A DNA stretch of 64,000 nt from Cristatella mucedo (GCA_009760855.2 WPIO01000050.1:333501-397500); one strand, 5' to 3'. Shown: positions 11,262 through 20,889, numbered from the stretch's first letter. Program-made: numbers and translations. The notes: a model not told the origin generated them from the letters alone.

Positions 11262-11596
11262 CACACACATATATGTGTATATATATATGTATATAAATAT
11301 ATATGTATATGTATATATATTTCACGCGATCTCGGTGCCAGTCTCAATTCGCCCTACGAAAGCGGCAGCGCGAAGGACGCCCCTTGCGTAGGACGACGGT
11401 GCGATAACCGACGGGCGTCGCCGGCGGCGACGTCTGCCCGTCGACGCCCCTCGACAATACGCCAGCGAAAACGTCCGCAGCGCCGCCGCCGGAAGACGCT
11501 AGCGCTCGCGGCCGCGGCGAAGGCAGTACCTGTGCCCAGCAGCAGGAGAAGAACCAGAGCCGACGACGTCGCGCCGAGCGAGCGCGACTGCGTCAT
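2778..11596 (-). CDS. Gene A: large secreted or surface glycoprotein, unrecognised family, 3' end outside window
   Basis: Nine exons on the minus strand join in a consistent reading frame through GT-AG introns: 11596-11530, 7859-7538, 7296-7142, 6994-4906, 4690-4522, 4203-4024, 3765-3512, 3090-2981 and 2869-2778. Together they give 3438 nt, or 1146 residues. The N-terminus is a classic signal peptide: TQSRS, then a hydrophobic run ALVLLLLL, with a GMA/QTC cleavage site formed across the first splice junction. The mature part is rich in Ala, Leu and Val, with spaced Cys residues and more than 15 N-x-S/T sequons, as expected of an ectodomain. Motifs of the form C-x(2-5)-LGQLASG recur, which suggests diverged helical repeats. 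No transmembrane segment is seen in the part present. A TATA box lies 105 bp upstream of the ATG. The last exon ends at a donor, so the C-terminus lies further left. I do not recognise the family and assign no function. Confidence 0.82.
2981..3090 (-). CDS. Gene A exon 8
   Basis: Acceptor TTTTTTCCAG/G and donor GATCG/GTAAGC. It encodes TRNVAAVVRGTKAAIQTS followed by FVCGCMNSDPTAKMI. Phase matches both neighbours. Confidence 0.8.
3512..3765 (-). CDS. Gene A exon 7
   Basis: Acceptor CACTCGCAG/GTC and donor CCGAA/GTGAGC. It encodes VDLTFYAIDKSGAQSSVARY and on to AGFAFYVNP, a beta-rich segment unlike the helical exon 4. A TGA right after the donor could look like the gene's end, but splicing to exon 8 keeps frame and gives Lys-Thr-Arg. 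Confidence 0.8.
4024..4203 (-). CDS. Gene A exon 6
   Basis: Exactly 60 codons between acceptor TTTTTCTCGCAG and donor GAGTCG/GTACGT, phase 0 on both sides. It encodes NDYSPKAKTAVVAFFGGG and then a stretch with one Cys and one NYT sequon, ending DWFSGVES. The T-rich acceptor is the best in the gene. Confidence 0.85.
4416..4463. repeat. Perfect hairpin in gene A intron 5
   Basis: CTGACTTGGAGCCAATGG is followed after about 12 bases by its exact reverse complement. The 18-bp stem lies wholly inside the intron between exons 5 and 6. Confidence 0.9.
4522..4690 (-). CDS. Gene A exon 5
   Basis: Acceptor GTTGTCCAG/C and donor CCCACG/GTGAGC. The split codon TG+C restores a Cys. It encodes CGSVEIGRCALRAMNKASGG and continues to MLAYNEPT, ending in phase 0. 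Confidence 0.85.
4906..6994 (-). CDS. Gene A exon 4 (2.1-kb single exon)
   Basis: One open frame of about 696 residues without introns, acceptor GTTGAAG/GT and donor ACGTTG/GTGAGT. It is Ala/Leu-rich with about 16 N-glycosylation sequons and Cys spaced roughly every 40-60 residues. Recurring blocks such as GNLVAAELL, GNYVARDLL and GNVAAIQAL suggest an internal repeat. The acceptor has a weak pyrimidine tract, so the exact 5' edge could differ, but it is the only site found that keeps frame. Long frames on the opposite strand (5871-7274 +) are shadows. Confidence 0.85.
7142..7296 (-). CDS. Gene A exon 3
   Basis: Acceptor TTTGGCAG/C and donor TCGGCAG/GTGAGC. It encodes a Cys-rich stretch (SSCMRN, ATCGNRT, GMYCNTT) with four sequons in about 50 residues. 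Phases match exons 2 and 4. Confidence 0.85.
7538..7859 (-). CDS. Gene A exon 2
   Basis: Acceptor CGTCGCAG/GT and donor CTGCAG/GTAAGC; entry phase 1, exit phase 2. It begins GMAQTCTLTLGQLASG, completing the signal-peptide site and opening the mature chain. It carries four Cys residues and one NAS sequon. Confidence 0.85.
7915..8096. repeat. GAGAGCGGTGAGAGA-type purine minisatellite
   Basis: About 180 bases of GAGA interrupted by GCGG/GCGGTG at irregular steps, inside gene A intron 1 just upstream of exon 2. On the transcribed strand this is a pyrimidine tract and may serve as part of the exon 2 acceptor region. Confidence 0.85.
8153..8192. repeat. 17-bp stem hairpin, gene A intron 1
   Basis: GAGTCCGTCCGACGTTG, a six-base loop AGAAAT, then CGACGTCGGACGGACTC. 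The stem has one G:T-type mismatch. Confidence 0.9.
8361..8394. repeat. 12-bp stem hairpin, gene A intron 1
   Basis: GGCTCGGATTTC and its exact complement GAAATCCGAGCC are separated by ten bases. Confidence 0.88.
8621..8724 (-). mobile_element. LINE-A 3' tail only
   Basis: In reverse, the end of the LINE-A 3' UTR: GCAGCAAATG-like segment, AAAGCGCC ... GGCGCTTT stem-loop and an (ATT)n tail with one variant unit. Severely 5' truncated, antisense to plus, same strand as gene A, in its intron 1. Confidence 0.85.
8796..8836. repeat. 15-bp stem hairpin, gene A intron 1
   Basis: GACGGGATCTCGCCT, an 11-base loop, then AGGCGAGATCCCGTC, a perfect inverted repeat. Confidence 0.9.
9050..9222. repeat. 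Foldback element, imperfect 170-bp palindrome
   Basis: Outer arms 9050-9073 (CCAGCAAATGCGGCGTCGTC) and 9197-9222 (GACGACGGCGTATATTTGCTGG) pair, and inner arms 9082-9095 and 9163-9176 (CCGAAAGTGAGCTC) pair exactly. It resembles a small foldback or MITE-like element. Confidence 0.75.
9567..9617. repeat. (CA)n microsatellite
   Basis: About 50 bases of CA with two CG variants, within gene A intron 1. Confidence 0.95.
9945..9974. repeat. 13-bp stem hairpin
   Basis: AAACCGACGGCGA, loop CGTC, then TCGCCGTCGGTTT. Flanking GGCC/GGCC extends the symmetry. Confidence 0.9.
10043..10088. repeat. (GGC)n trinucleotide repeat
   Basis: About 15 GGC units in a GC-rich, CpG-rich part of gene A intron 1. The poly-Pro, poly-Ala and poly-Gly frames over it are not supported as coding. 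Confidence 0.95.
11226..11325. repeat. (CA)n-(TA)n compound microsatellite
   Basis: A CA run of about 45 bases passes into ATATGTATAT repeats. It lies about 200 bp inside gene A intron 1, just downstream of exon 1. Confidence 0.95.
11530..11596 (-). CDS. Gene A exon 1 (start codon and signal peptide)
   Basis: ATG at 11596-11594, 22 codons and one carried base, then donor G/GTACTG. It encodes a hydrophobic leader. This ATG was chosen because it lies about 75 bp below the likely transcription start set by the TATA box, and because exon 2 supplies a fitting signal-peptidase site. Confidence 0.8.
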
Positions 11597-11698
11597 GATT
11601 GAGGACGGCGGTGGCGCGGCGACGTTGGCTCGCTCCGACACTCGCGACTGTTCCCGACAGGCGGACACGGTATCGTACTCGTCGGTCGCGTACGAGGC

Positions 11699-11708
11699 GC
11701 TTATATAG
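11699..11708 (-). promoter_or_regulatory. TATA box of gene A
   Basis: The minus strand reads CTATATAAGC about 105 bases upstream of the gene A ATG. A TATA box here would place the transcription start near 11670 and leave a 5' UTR of about 75 bases. The flanks are GC-rich and CpG-rich. Confidence 0.6.
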
Positions 11709-13185
11709 ACCGGACGAGCGCGAGCGAGCTGTCACGTGCGCGACGCTCCAGCCTCGCTATAGCACGCTCTTTTGTGTGCTCGCGTGAAAACCTCGACCCG
11801 GTTTTGGCTGGGTCGTCGTCAAGCGAGGTGCTCCCGCCGCTGCCGCCGGCGACGGGGGCGGCGGAGGCTCTGGCGCCGGCACCGGGAACCGTTGCCTGGC
11901 ACGGCCGGCGCCGAGTGTTTGCCATGCGGCAGCTCGGGTCGCGGTACGGCCCCGGCGTCCATGTGCCATTGTGCTGACTCACGTAATGTGCCACTTGTTC
12001 TACGCGAGCCGAGAAAATAGCCTTTCTAAGCACAAGCGACGAGCCATGCGAAGATGACCGAACGAAATGCTATCGCGATGCGCAGCGATGCTTGGCGACG
12101 CTCCTCTTCCCAGAGTGCCGCGGCGGCTTCAGGCGCGCGAAGGGGGGGCCGGCCAAGCGTTTCGCTGCGTCCGCCGGAGCGTCTTCGCTGCCGCTCCGGT
12201 CGCCTGCGCGACGACGACGCGCTGCGGAATCGCTCCAAACTTGGTTTCGCACGGAGGCACTTCCTTTTAAGCCGGCGCGGCTCAGCTTTCGTTCCAAGGA
12301 TCGCAGAAGCCAAAAGCTTTAACCGAGGGCGGAGACGTGAGAGACAGGGCGGGAGTGGCGCTCCCGATGGGTGACTACCTATCCTACAGGAACGCTACTA
12401 GCAGGAGCGCGCTTGCAACCACCCGACAAGGAAAACGAGCTGGACGCCAGCTCTATCAAACGAACGCAGATCAAATGAGCACTGGGGGAGGGGCGGAGGC
12501 GGGAGTCGAGCAGAAGGCTTCAACTTGCATTGCCTGACGCTCTATTTCTTCAAATGGAGGTGCAATTCTAAAGAGCGAAGGTATTGTGGAAAGCTATAAG
12601 TCTGCTTTGTTAATCGTTAATATTTATCAAATTAAGTACCATTAATTTTGTTGGTAGACGTTGGTCCGCTCCTTCTTTGAAGGAGGCATGTGGCTGAACT
12701 CTGGGGATTTGTTGAATAACCTTACAGTCAGTTGAGTTAAATCAGCCGATTTAATTAAATCCTAAGTGTATTTAAACTGCTGGAGCGCACAGCGGCGCAA
12801 CACAATAGCCATTTCTGACGAGAAGCTATGCGTATAGTTAGGGAATTATTTAAAAAAAATACCTTAATCAGCAGTTAACCATGCTCGACATATGCAACAT
12901 GCGGGCAAGTGAACGGCAACAGCTGCGCATGGGCGGAGCGGTGACGCAGCCACTGGATGAAGAGCGGCGACGTAAGAGATGAAAGAGCGCTGACGTGAAG
13001 AATGGAGCGCTTTGTGGTTAAATCCTCTGTGAAAAGACGCGAAGCGGGGTGCGGGTAGAGAGAGCAGCGCGAGAGAGAAAGAGCAGCGAGAGAGAGATAA
13101 AAATGAGGCAGATAGAAAAGCACAGAGAGACAGTGACAGACGGACGGACCGGGAGAGAACGAATGGCTGCGATCAGGCGGCGAGA
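11709..13185. other. GC-rich promoter-side region of gene A, then AT-rich spacer
   Basis: From 11709 to about 12400 the sequence is CpG-dense and has many overlapping frames without family signal, as in a CpG-rich promoter region. From about 12540 to 12880 it is AT-rich with nothing recognisable. A degenerate GAGAGAGA-rich stretch lies at about 13050-13110. Confidence 0.5.
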
Positions 13186-13367
13186 GACGCAGCTACTGCC
13201 GCGTCGTTCGTTCGTACAGCCGTATTAAGTCTACCATGGGCACAGTGCTCGTAGCAGGCTGTTTAACATGGACGCCGGCGTCTGCGTTGAACAGCCTACT
13301 GTGAGCACTGTGCCCATAGCAGACTTAACGCGGCTGTACGAGCGAACGACGCAGCAGTAGCTGCGTC
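13186..13367. mobile_element. Foldback/MITE element, copy 1
   Basis: A 182-bp near-palindrome. The ends GACGCAGCTACTGC and GCAGTAGCTGCGTC pair, as do inner blocks CGTCGTTCGT/ACGAACGACG-like and GGGCACAGTGCTC/GAGCACTGTGCCC. The same blocks recur at 30086-30351 and in part at 50390-50545, so this is a dispersed non-coding family. Confidence 0.8.
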
Positions 13368-13968
13368 TGGCTTCGCCAAAGCGAGCTTAGAGCGGCCTCG
13401 CTCGAAGAATCGCTGTCTCGCGATTCTCGCCCGTGTGCGCGAGAATCGCAGACAGCTTGGCGCAGCCGGCGGCGTCCGCGTCCCGCCCTTCCTCGTGATC
13501 CGCTGCTCAAACAAGGGCTCGAACAATGCCCCGGCTCGAACGCGGGCTCGAACAATGCGAAACTGGCGACAGAACAATCCACCTAAATCGCGGTGTCGTC
13601 ATCAAACAAGCAGAGGCGAAACGCCGAATCAAGAGCGTTCGCCGCCCACGCCTCAGCGGCGGCGGCGCAGCCGAGCCACCGGCCCTCGCTGAAAACCACG
13701 CTAGCACCGGCCCGGCGTGCATCGCGCCAGCCACGAGCGTCGGTTTTTTAGGTTCGCCACCCATCACCGAGAACGCCGCGAGCGGCGAAGGCGCTTCAGG
13801 CCGAGACGCACCCCGACGGCTCTGCGGCCCCGCATTACTGCTGAAACGAAGCCGCAGTTCGCCTTTTGCGGCCGCGACCTTGGTTTTCTCGCGCCCTTTG
13901 CCACGCCCTCTGCCACGCCCTCTTCGAAGCCTCCAACTTGTCCGTCCAGTCGCAGGCGTCGCTTCGGT

Positions 13969-14221
13969 TAATAATAATAATAATAACAATATTGCACTTG
14001 ATAAAGCGCACTCAGAGAACTCAACCGATTTCTTTCTAGGCGCTTTAGATTTGCTGCAAAAGGAAAAGGGAAATGCAATTGAATGGTGAGTAATATCATG
14101 CTTGATAAACAAACAACATGAATAACATGGTTAGGGGTGACATGCACAGGGTCAGCATGCAAATATGGTTAGTGGCAGCATGCACAGTGTCAGCACGCAT
14201 AAGCACGTGAAGGACGAATCA
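13969..14221 (-). mobile_element. LINE-A 3' UTR fragment
   Basis: Reverse-strand LINE-A end: TTATT tail, stem-loop, GCAAATCTAAAGCGCC-like segment and both 36-base UTR units, starting at the GATTCGTCCTTCACG box. The segment carries no coding part. Confidence 0.88.
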
Positions 14222-14284
14222 TGCGGATGTCATCAATACAGCGCAGCAAGTGAGTTGGGAGAATTTGAAGTGCTCCAATGCTGG

Positions 14285-17060
14285 GAGGGATGTATCTCCG
14301 TCTGTAACTCCACAAAGTCATAAAGACCATGTGGGTGTTACACAGGAGAGTTTTGTATAGCGCACTCACAGCCTAAGTGGCTTTCGGTACGCATTCGGTA
14401 GCCAACAGACTTCGTCTCACGCAACAAAGAGAAAGTGGGAAGCATAGCATAGTCAGGAGAGCAGTTGAGGTAGTGAGTAGCATAGAAGTAGCAGTTCAGG
14501 ACCGCTGAAAAGGATGTGCCATAGTCGGCAGTAGGAGAGTAGTTTTCGTTGCGTAAGAATTGTGGAAGCGAGTTCCACAGTCTAGGACCTGCAGAGCTAA
14601 AGCTTCTGTCACCAACTGTCTTTAAGCGGAGAAATGGGACAGCTAATTTATTGTCCACACAAGACCAGAGGGCGCGAACAGGTTGAAACTGATGCAGCAG
14701 TTCAGCTCAGGGATCAAAGAAAAGGTACAACTGAGTGTCATCAGCATCATATTCATAGAAGTGAAAGGCTAGATTGTGCTTGGCAATCACATCAGCAAGA
14801 GGGAGAGTATAAACCTTAAAAAACCGGACCTAACACGGAGCCCTGAGGTACCCCATATTATCAGAGGTACCTCGGATGATCTTTGTCCATTCACGTCAAT
14901 ACTCTGGAGTCTCCCACTGAGATAGGACCTGAACCACTGCAGAGCAGTGCCAGTGATGCCCAGGCGAGATGAGAGGCGCTCTAGAAGAACTTTGTGATCG
15001 ATGGTATCAAAAGCTGCCGAAAGACCAAGCAAAACACGCAGAGACACTCTACCCATGTCTGCATTCCTAAGTAGGTCGTTGTATACCCGAAGCAATGCTG
15101 ACTCTGTGGAGTGATTAGCTCTAAAATTAGACTGGAACTTGCTAGCAGAGTTTGATGGTTTGATATTTCAGCTGGTCTGCCACGACTCGTTCCAGGGTCT
15201 TTGATAGGAATTGTAGAAGGGAGACTTGGCGGTAGTTGCTCAAGTTCTCTTGGTCTAGTGTCGCTTTCTTGAGAAGTGGCCTGACTACAGCTTTTTTGAA
15301 AGGTGCTGGGACATGACCTGAGGCTAATTACATATTAATGATGTTAGTTATGCATGGAAGCAGCAGATCAATGCAACGTAGGAGCAGGACGGTGGGAATA
15401 GGGTCCAGAAGACTTGTTGTCTACTTTGATTGGGATACGAACTTTAGGACTAGATCACTAGTGACCTGCTTAAATGTAGAAATTGATGTGCAGCCAGAAA
15501 TCTGGGAACAGCATTCTAGTGGGAAGTTGTTATCACAGGAATGGACTCCTTGATCTTGTCTATCTTCTGCACAAAGAATCGAGAGAAGCGATCGGCTAGA
15601 TTTTCACAAGGATCATCAGGCAAGGAGCAAATCTGGGAGCGGTTGAGGAGATGGTTGATCGTCAACATCAGCATTTTTGGATTGTGCATCTGTGATTCAA
15701 TAATGTCTTTATAGAAGCTAGACGGGCTTTGCTAGGATCGATTGGTACAACCTACAGTAGTCTTCATACGCCTGTCGATGGACAGTCAGTCCTGATCTTG
15801 TGTATGCTTTTTCAAGCTTGCGCTTAGTAGACCTGGCTAGTTTAATGTCTGTGGTAAACCATAGGCCGTCTGGGCGAGGGCGCACAGTGCGCTTTGTCAG
15901 AGGTGCAAACTCGTCGAGCGTGTCAGCTAGTGTCGTGTTGTATCTATCTATCAATGATGACAGATTGGAGGGAAAACTGAGCAGAAGAGGTGAAGCAGAT
16001 ATTCTCGTACGGACAGCATCGATGTCGAGGGTCTTGAGGTTTCGCGATTCACAGGTTATTTTAGAGGAGGAGGTGGGCACACACTGTAGATTAAATGAGA
16101 TTTGCATGTGGTCAGACAAGCAGGATTTGATAATAATGGGTGATGATAAAGTGCAGCTGTATAAGAAAATCTGGTCGAGTGTGTGACCCTTGATGTGAGT
16201 AAGGCCATGCACATGAGCCACAAGAGACAATGAGTCAGTCAATGCACGAAATTCGGTGCTGAAAGCGTCAGATACGTTATCAAAGTTAACGTTGAAATCA
16301 CCAATAACTAGGAAGGATTGATTTATTGCCCACAGAATCGAAATGAGAGCGGAGGAATCTGAGATAAAAGAGGATTTGGTACCTGGTGCGAGATAGACTG
16401 CTGCCACTATCGGTAGCTTGTTTTCAGATGAGACCAGGACAATTGATTCAAAAGACTGCTTCGAAGGTACTGCAATTGGCTTGAAGTTGAATTTCGATGG
16501 CACGATAATAGCACCTCCACCTCCAGTTTTGATTGCTCTAGGGGTGTGAAAGAACGAGAAACCAGATGGGGTTGCGTCTTCTATTGTCGGGCAGTTTATC
16601 GATTTTAGCCAAGTTTCTGTTAGGGCGAGCAGGTCGATACCATTTTCAGAAATGAGGTCGCTTATTACCTGAGGTTTATTGCACGTCGTGCGAGGATTCC
16701 AAAGGCAGGCGTTAAGTCTGGCCGATGGAGTTACAACAGGCCTGATGACCACTAAGTTAGAGAGATTCACAGTGACGCATGTGGGGGAGCGTGCTGAGCG
16801 GTTCGAGACAATGATAGGAATACCAAACGAGCGGGTACTCAGCTCGAAATGCCCGCCCAATGAGCGGCGTCTGACCTGGCGGTTCCGTGTACCTCGGTGG
16901 CTACGGGTCGCTTTTCTTTTGTTAATGCATAGTTCATGAATCTTAGAAACCGCATCAATATCTAGGAATGCATTTGATCTACGATGACTGAGCGAAAACA
17001 GTTGCTGACGATCATAACTTACATGCAGGTTACTAGCCGCCGGCGTAGCTAAGGCAGCCG
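14285..17060 (-). mobile_element. Chimeric LINE: LINE-A endonuclease and RT joined to LINE-B RT C-terminus
   Basis: Read on the minus strand, the element runs from a 5' region near 17050 through an APE endonuclease (to 15718), a linker with FFVQKIDKIKESI, RT blocks [10 protein letters not shown] and DTIDHKVLLERL (to about 14780) and a damaged YADD box ([12 protein letters not shown]). At about 14710 it jumps to the LINE-B sequence AELLHQFQPVRAL and continues into the LINE-B C-terminus and the LINE-B 3' end (GGAGTTACAGACGGAGATACAT). Stops and frameshifts break the RT. This is the most complete LINE in the window. Confidence 0.8.
15718..16860 (-). pseudogene. LINE endonuclease domain (APE type), intact frame of 380 codons
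   Basis: The frame carries the APE endonuclease signatures in order: LNACLWNPR (Asn), LTETWL (Glu), GGGGAIIV, VIGDFNVNFD (Asp/Asn), HTLDQIF and LSDHMQISF (Asp-His). These residues bind metal and cleave target DNA for target-primed reverse transcription. The same frame stays open upstream to about 17040, so the true start is uncertain. A TAG after SILAKPV cuts it from the RT that follows, so the element cannot make a full ORF2 product. Confidence 0.85.
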
Positions 17061-18404
17061 CCGGCGTGGGAGACCCAGCAGCCCAAAGCGATAAGCGTTT
17101 CGATATCCACAGGCACGTAATTTCTTACGCGCTACGGTCAAATAACAATCAGAATAACTGTAGACAAGTCTTAGCTGCATTGTTTCCGTATACGACGTTC
17201 GCAAGAACTTCGGTTTTCGGAAGAACTCTGCAACGAACACGAATGGTTGAGCGTCTGAGCCTATAATAATTAGTTTAGCCGTTTAGTATTAGTTGTCAGT
17301 GGCAGCATGCACACTGTCAGCACGCATAAGCACCGAGTCCGAGATTTCTGAGCGCATACGTCACGTGCGCACCAACGACCTCGATCTCGTCGAGCCTGCT
17401 TCAAAGTGTCTTCTCGCTCGCATGTCCGCCCATCCCGGATGTAGGGATCTTCTCGAGCTCGCGTCCGCGTATCTGCTACTCGGATCTGTCTGTCCGAGGT
17501 ACCCCGATCCGCTCGAGCGCCGACTCTTTTTCGAAGTTTGCTGTTCCCGATTGCTTGGAATAGCCGAGCACTATCCAGGCTTCCTATTTTCTGCACCCGA
17601 TATTACCCCAGAGTAGGCGGACCCACTGACATTCGATATGTCGGGCTGGGCGTCACCTTGCTCCGGAAGGGCAAAGCTTTGGGTCAGCTCCCAGAGGCCC
17701 GAGAACCGGAACTTGGGGCAGCGTGCTAGCTCTCTTTCGGCGGAAGCTCTCGACGGTAGTGAACGTCCGCAACATCTACCACAGAGTGCTCAGCTAGCCG
17801 GGTCTTGGATGGCATACGCTTGCACTGGGCTTGTACTGTTGAGACGGAGTCCTATGACGGTGCGACTGTGGAAGCCGACTGAGCACTAACACGTTTGTTC
17901 TCGCTTGCGGCGTCATCCAGTGCCCCTGTAGTTTACCTTATATAGGACCTTACTCTGTAGACTTGCTGAGTTCCCCCTTTGTATAGCGCATGCGTGTGTA
18001 TTATATAAAGAGGTTTAACCTAACGGCCGCTTGTCTTACCCTAGCTCAGCGGCATGGCAAGCGGCATCGTGGCCGGAGTATAGCGGGGTTTGGCGGAACT
18101 AGACTTGGACCTCTAGAACTCGGCTACGCGATACAGGGCCGTGCCTGCCCTACGAACCTTGCTCTTTGACCCCGCGCCCGCCTTGCAGCAGCGAGTTCTC
18201 TCTCTCTGTGTTTCTCCGTGTTGCTAGCGTTACCAGCATTCGCAGCAGCTGAGAAGTTTGCTAAAGTTGACAGCGAAAGATCAGCCAAGGGGCAGAAGGG
18301 TGAGTCTTCACTCGGATACTGGAGAGCCTCACTCTCACACCTCTGAATCCGCTTTCGCGTTAGCAAATAAACGCCCACTATCCCCTTTAAATAAATAAAA
18401 CAAT
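17061..18404. other. Unassigned accessory sequence
   Basis: The first 200 bases may be the 5' UTR of the preceding LINE. At 17280-17620 a frame of about 107 codons is open on the plus strand, and at 17930-18030 there are TATA-like strings (TTATATAGGACC, TATTATATAAAGAGG). It could be part of an old LTR element, but I see no paired repeat, protease or integrase motif. No function assigned. Confidence 0.35.
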
Positions 18405-18549
18405 ATAATATAATTCATGTGTATAGCACCCTAAGAGAACTTAATATCTATTCAAGCGCTTCGCATTTGCCTCGGGGCTCGAGCCTACGACCTCAGCAGG
18501 ACCTTGGTCGGGGCGAGCACCTTAACCACTGGACCAAACCAGCTCGGCA
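18405..18549 (-). mobile_element. tRNA-derived SINE-1
   Basis: On the minus strand: CCGAGCTGGTTTGGTCCAGT (A-box region), GGTTAAGGTGCTCG, GACCTCAGCAGG-like stretch and GGCTCGAGCC (B-box-like), then a 3' part like the LINE-A tail (AAGCGCTT ... GATATTAAGTTCTC) and an AT-rich end. It is a Pol III retroposon, not a working tRNA gene. Confidence 0.85.
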
Positions 18550-19160
18550 TTTAGTGGGTACTTAGATACGCTGAGCGTCCAGTTCCAAAACAATCTATCT
18601 TTAACTGAGCTTAAGTTAGCTCTTCGCAATCGCGTCGGCCTCCTGCTGCTATGTAACAGTGCAAGCATTTGGGAGTGCTTAGATATTGACACTGCGCATG
18701 CCTAGTAGAGCCGGTCCTTGCACGCTCGACTTGTCATCTAGACGTCGCCGAGACTCTCCGTGCCCCCCCTCGTGCTTCCTGCCAGCAGCTCACAGTTGGT
18801 ATGAAAAACTTAGCAGCTGCGTTTGCCTGCCGGGAACGTGGTCACGTGGCACGTGGTCACAAAGATTTAACAGCCTCATTTAAATGGCGGCTGAAGAGCC
18901 TTCGCGACTTTCACCACTTCTGCTTGCAGTGGGCAACAGAGGATCGGTCTCAATAGCTCGACCGGTTGAGAACTGAACAGGTAACCGCGAGGTTGTGGTC
19001 CGGTCCATCTCGAAAAGAAAACTTTCGCCGCTTGGTCCTTGGACAGAAGGGCTTGCCTATTTTACGTTAGAACACAAAGCAGCGACGCTGCAGCGAGGGT
19101 GCGCGGCGGCCGCTCGTCGCCGAGCAGCCGCTGCTGAGCGGTCGCATCCGCTTCACGACG
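18550..19160. other. No feature recognised
   Basis: Mixed-composition sequence with only short frames. A purine-rich minisatellite follows it. Confidence 0.4.
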
Positions 19161-19235
19161 TAGATCGAGAACGAGACGGAGAACGAAAACGAGACCGAGA
19201 ACGAGACCGAGACGGAGAACGAGAACAAAAGCGGC
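19161..19235. repeat. GAGAACGAGACC minisatellite
   Basis: About six units of a 6/12-base repeat (GAGAACGAGACCGAGACG type) in tandem. Confidence 0.85.
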
Positions 19236-19423
19236 GGGTCAATGAGCTAAACATTATTTCGCTGAAGATTTTGCTACGCTGGTTTTGAATTACCGTAGAT
19301 TCCTTCAAGAAACCCCTTGATACCATCGAGGAATCTCTTGACCCGGAACCGGGAGTCAGGGGGCGACGATGCGTGGAAGTTTTCTAGATCGACGCGGATT
19401 TTGGATGCAAACGGCGAAGCGGG

Positions 19424-19600
19424 TTCCTCAGCCTCAGCTCCCGTCAGCCTCAGCTCCCGTCAGCCTCAGCTCCCGTCAGCCTCAGCTCCCGTCAGCCTCA
19501 GCTCCCGTCAGCCACAGCTCCCGTCAGCCTCAGCTCCCGTCAGCCTCAGCTCCCGTCAGCCTCAGCTCCCGTCAGCCTCAGCTCCCGTCAGCCTCAGCTA
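19424..19600. repeat. 16-bp minisatellite (GCCTCAGCTCCCGTCA)n
   Basis: Eleven or so nearly identical 16-bp units. Since 16 is not a multiple of three, the array reads as a 16-residue periodic peptide in every frame, which explains the open frames over it. It abuts the end of the next LINE fragment. Confidence 0.95.
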
Positions 19601-20889
19601 CAATTATCAAGCCAAGACAGAACTAGAGAGCTAGTTGAATTTTTTACAAGTTACCGTGGGAGACAGCTCCTAATCTTGGACAGGGATCGGATGTGATGGC
19701 TAGCTGTAGAGGCAGTCTTCTGAATGAAGCTTTTGAAATTGAGGCAGCCGTTGAACACGACACCTACATTTCGAGCACGTGGTGATTGCCGCACAATAGC
19801 ATCACCTATTAGAACGGCAAAGCCTTTAAATCCAGCCACACGCTTAGGGTGTCCTATGGGCAGCAGTTCGGTTTTATCATCATTTAATTTCAGGAAGTTT
19901 TCCGACATCCAGAATCGAATATCGGCAAGGCAAGCATTCAGTTTCTCAGTTGCCGCAGCAGATTCCGACGGTTTGAAAGACAAATACAACTGAGTATCGT
20001 CAGCATAAAAGTGATATCCTATTCCATGGGCCTTATTCACTTTTCCCAAAGGTTGTGTATAAATGGAGAACAGCAAGGGACCAAGTACAGACCCTTGAGG
20101 GACTCCACAGGTGACCCTTCTAGTGTCTGAGACCTGACCCCCACACGACACGGATTGAACACGATCAGACAAGTATGATTTAAACAAGCCAGTGCCTCGT
20201 CTGCCAGACCGATCGTGGTTCTCAATCGTTCAAGCAGAACTTCGTGATCAATAGTGTCGAAGGCAGCAGACAGATCTAGAAGAGCTAGGGCAGTGACATT
20301 CTCGTCGTCGTTGCCACGTAGAATGTCATTGTTAACACGGAGGAGAGCAGTTTCAGTAGAGTGCTGCCTCTTGAACCCTGATTGAAATGTTTCTGACATT
20401 CCATTATTTTCAATACATTCAACTAGCTGCTTAGCAACAATTTTTTCAAGAATCTTTGATAAGAATGGAAGAAGGGAAACTGGGTGATAGTTTGCTAGGA
20501 TCTCTGTGTCTAATCCAGGCTTTTTAAGAATAGGTCTAACGATTGCCGATTTGAAGGACTTGGGGACGACCCCTCTTCCCAAAGAAGCATTAAAAATCTT
20601 GGTTATGGCAGGGCTAAGTTGGTTTTCTAGGGAAGACCACAGAGATGAAGGTATGGGGTCTTCAGGAGACGAGCTCTTTTTGCTAGACCTTATTAAGGCA
20701 GCCACTTCGCTTGCAGAAACGTTGGACAACCTTTTAAGGAAGGTCACAGTTGAGGAACGGCGATTGCTTTGGTCGGAGGGGGCTTAATGGAGGCACGAAT
20801 GTGCACAATTTTTTCAGTAAAGAAGGCTGAAAACTTTTCGGCTGAGCCCTTAATATCTGGGGAGTCAGATCTCGCAGCATTGGCCAGTA
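19598..20889 (-). mobile_element. LINE-B RT fragment, inverted part of a tandem LINE-B cluster
   Basis: On the minus strand: FFTEKIVHIRASI linker, RT blocks [60 protein letters not shown] and [12 protein letters not shown], ending in [13 protein letters not shown] frameshift near 20180 splits the frame. It is LINE-B by its [19 protein letters not shown] segment. Confidence 0.88.

Noticed and set aside
17293-17616. 107-codon frame as a gag-like gene
   Set aside because: No zinc knuckle or other retroviral motif, and it lies next to a LINE 5' end in unassigned sequence.
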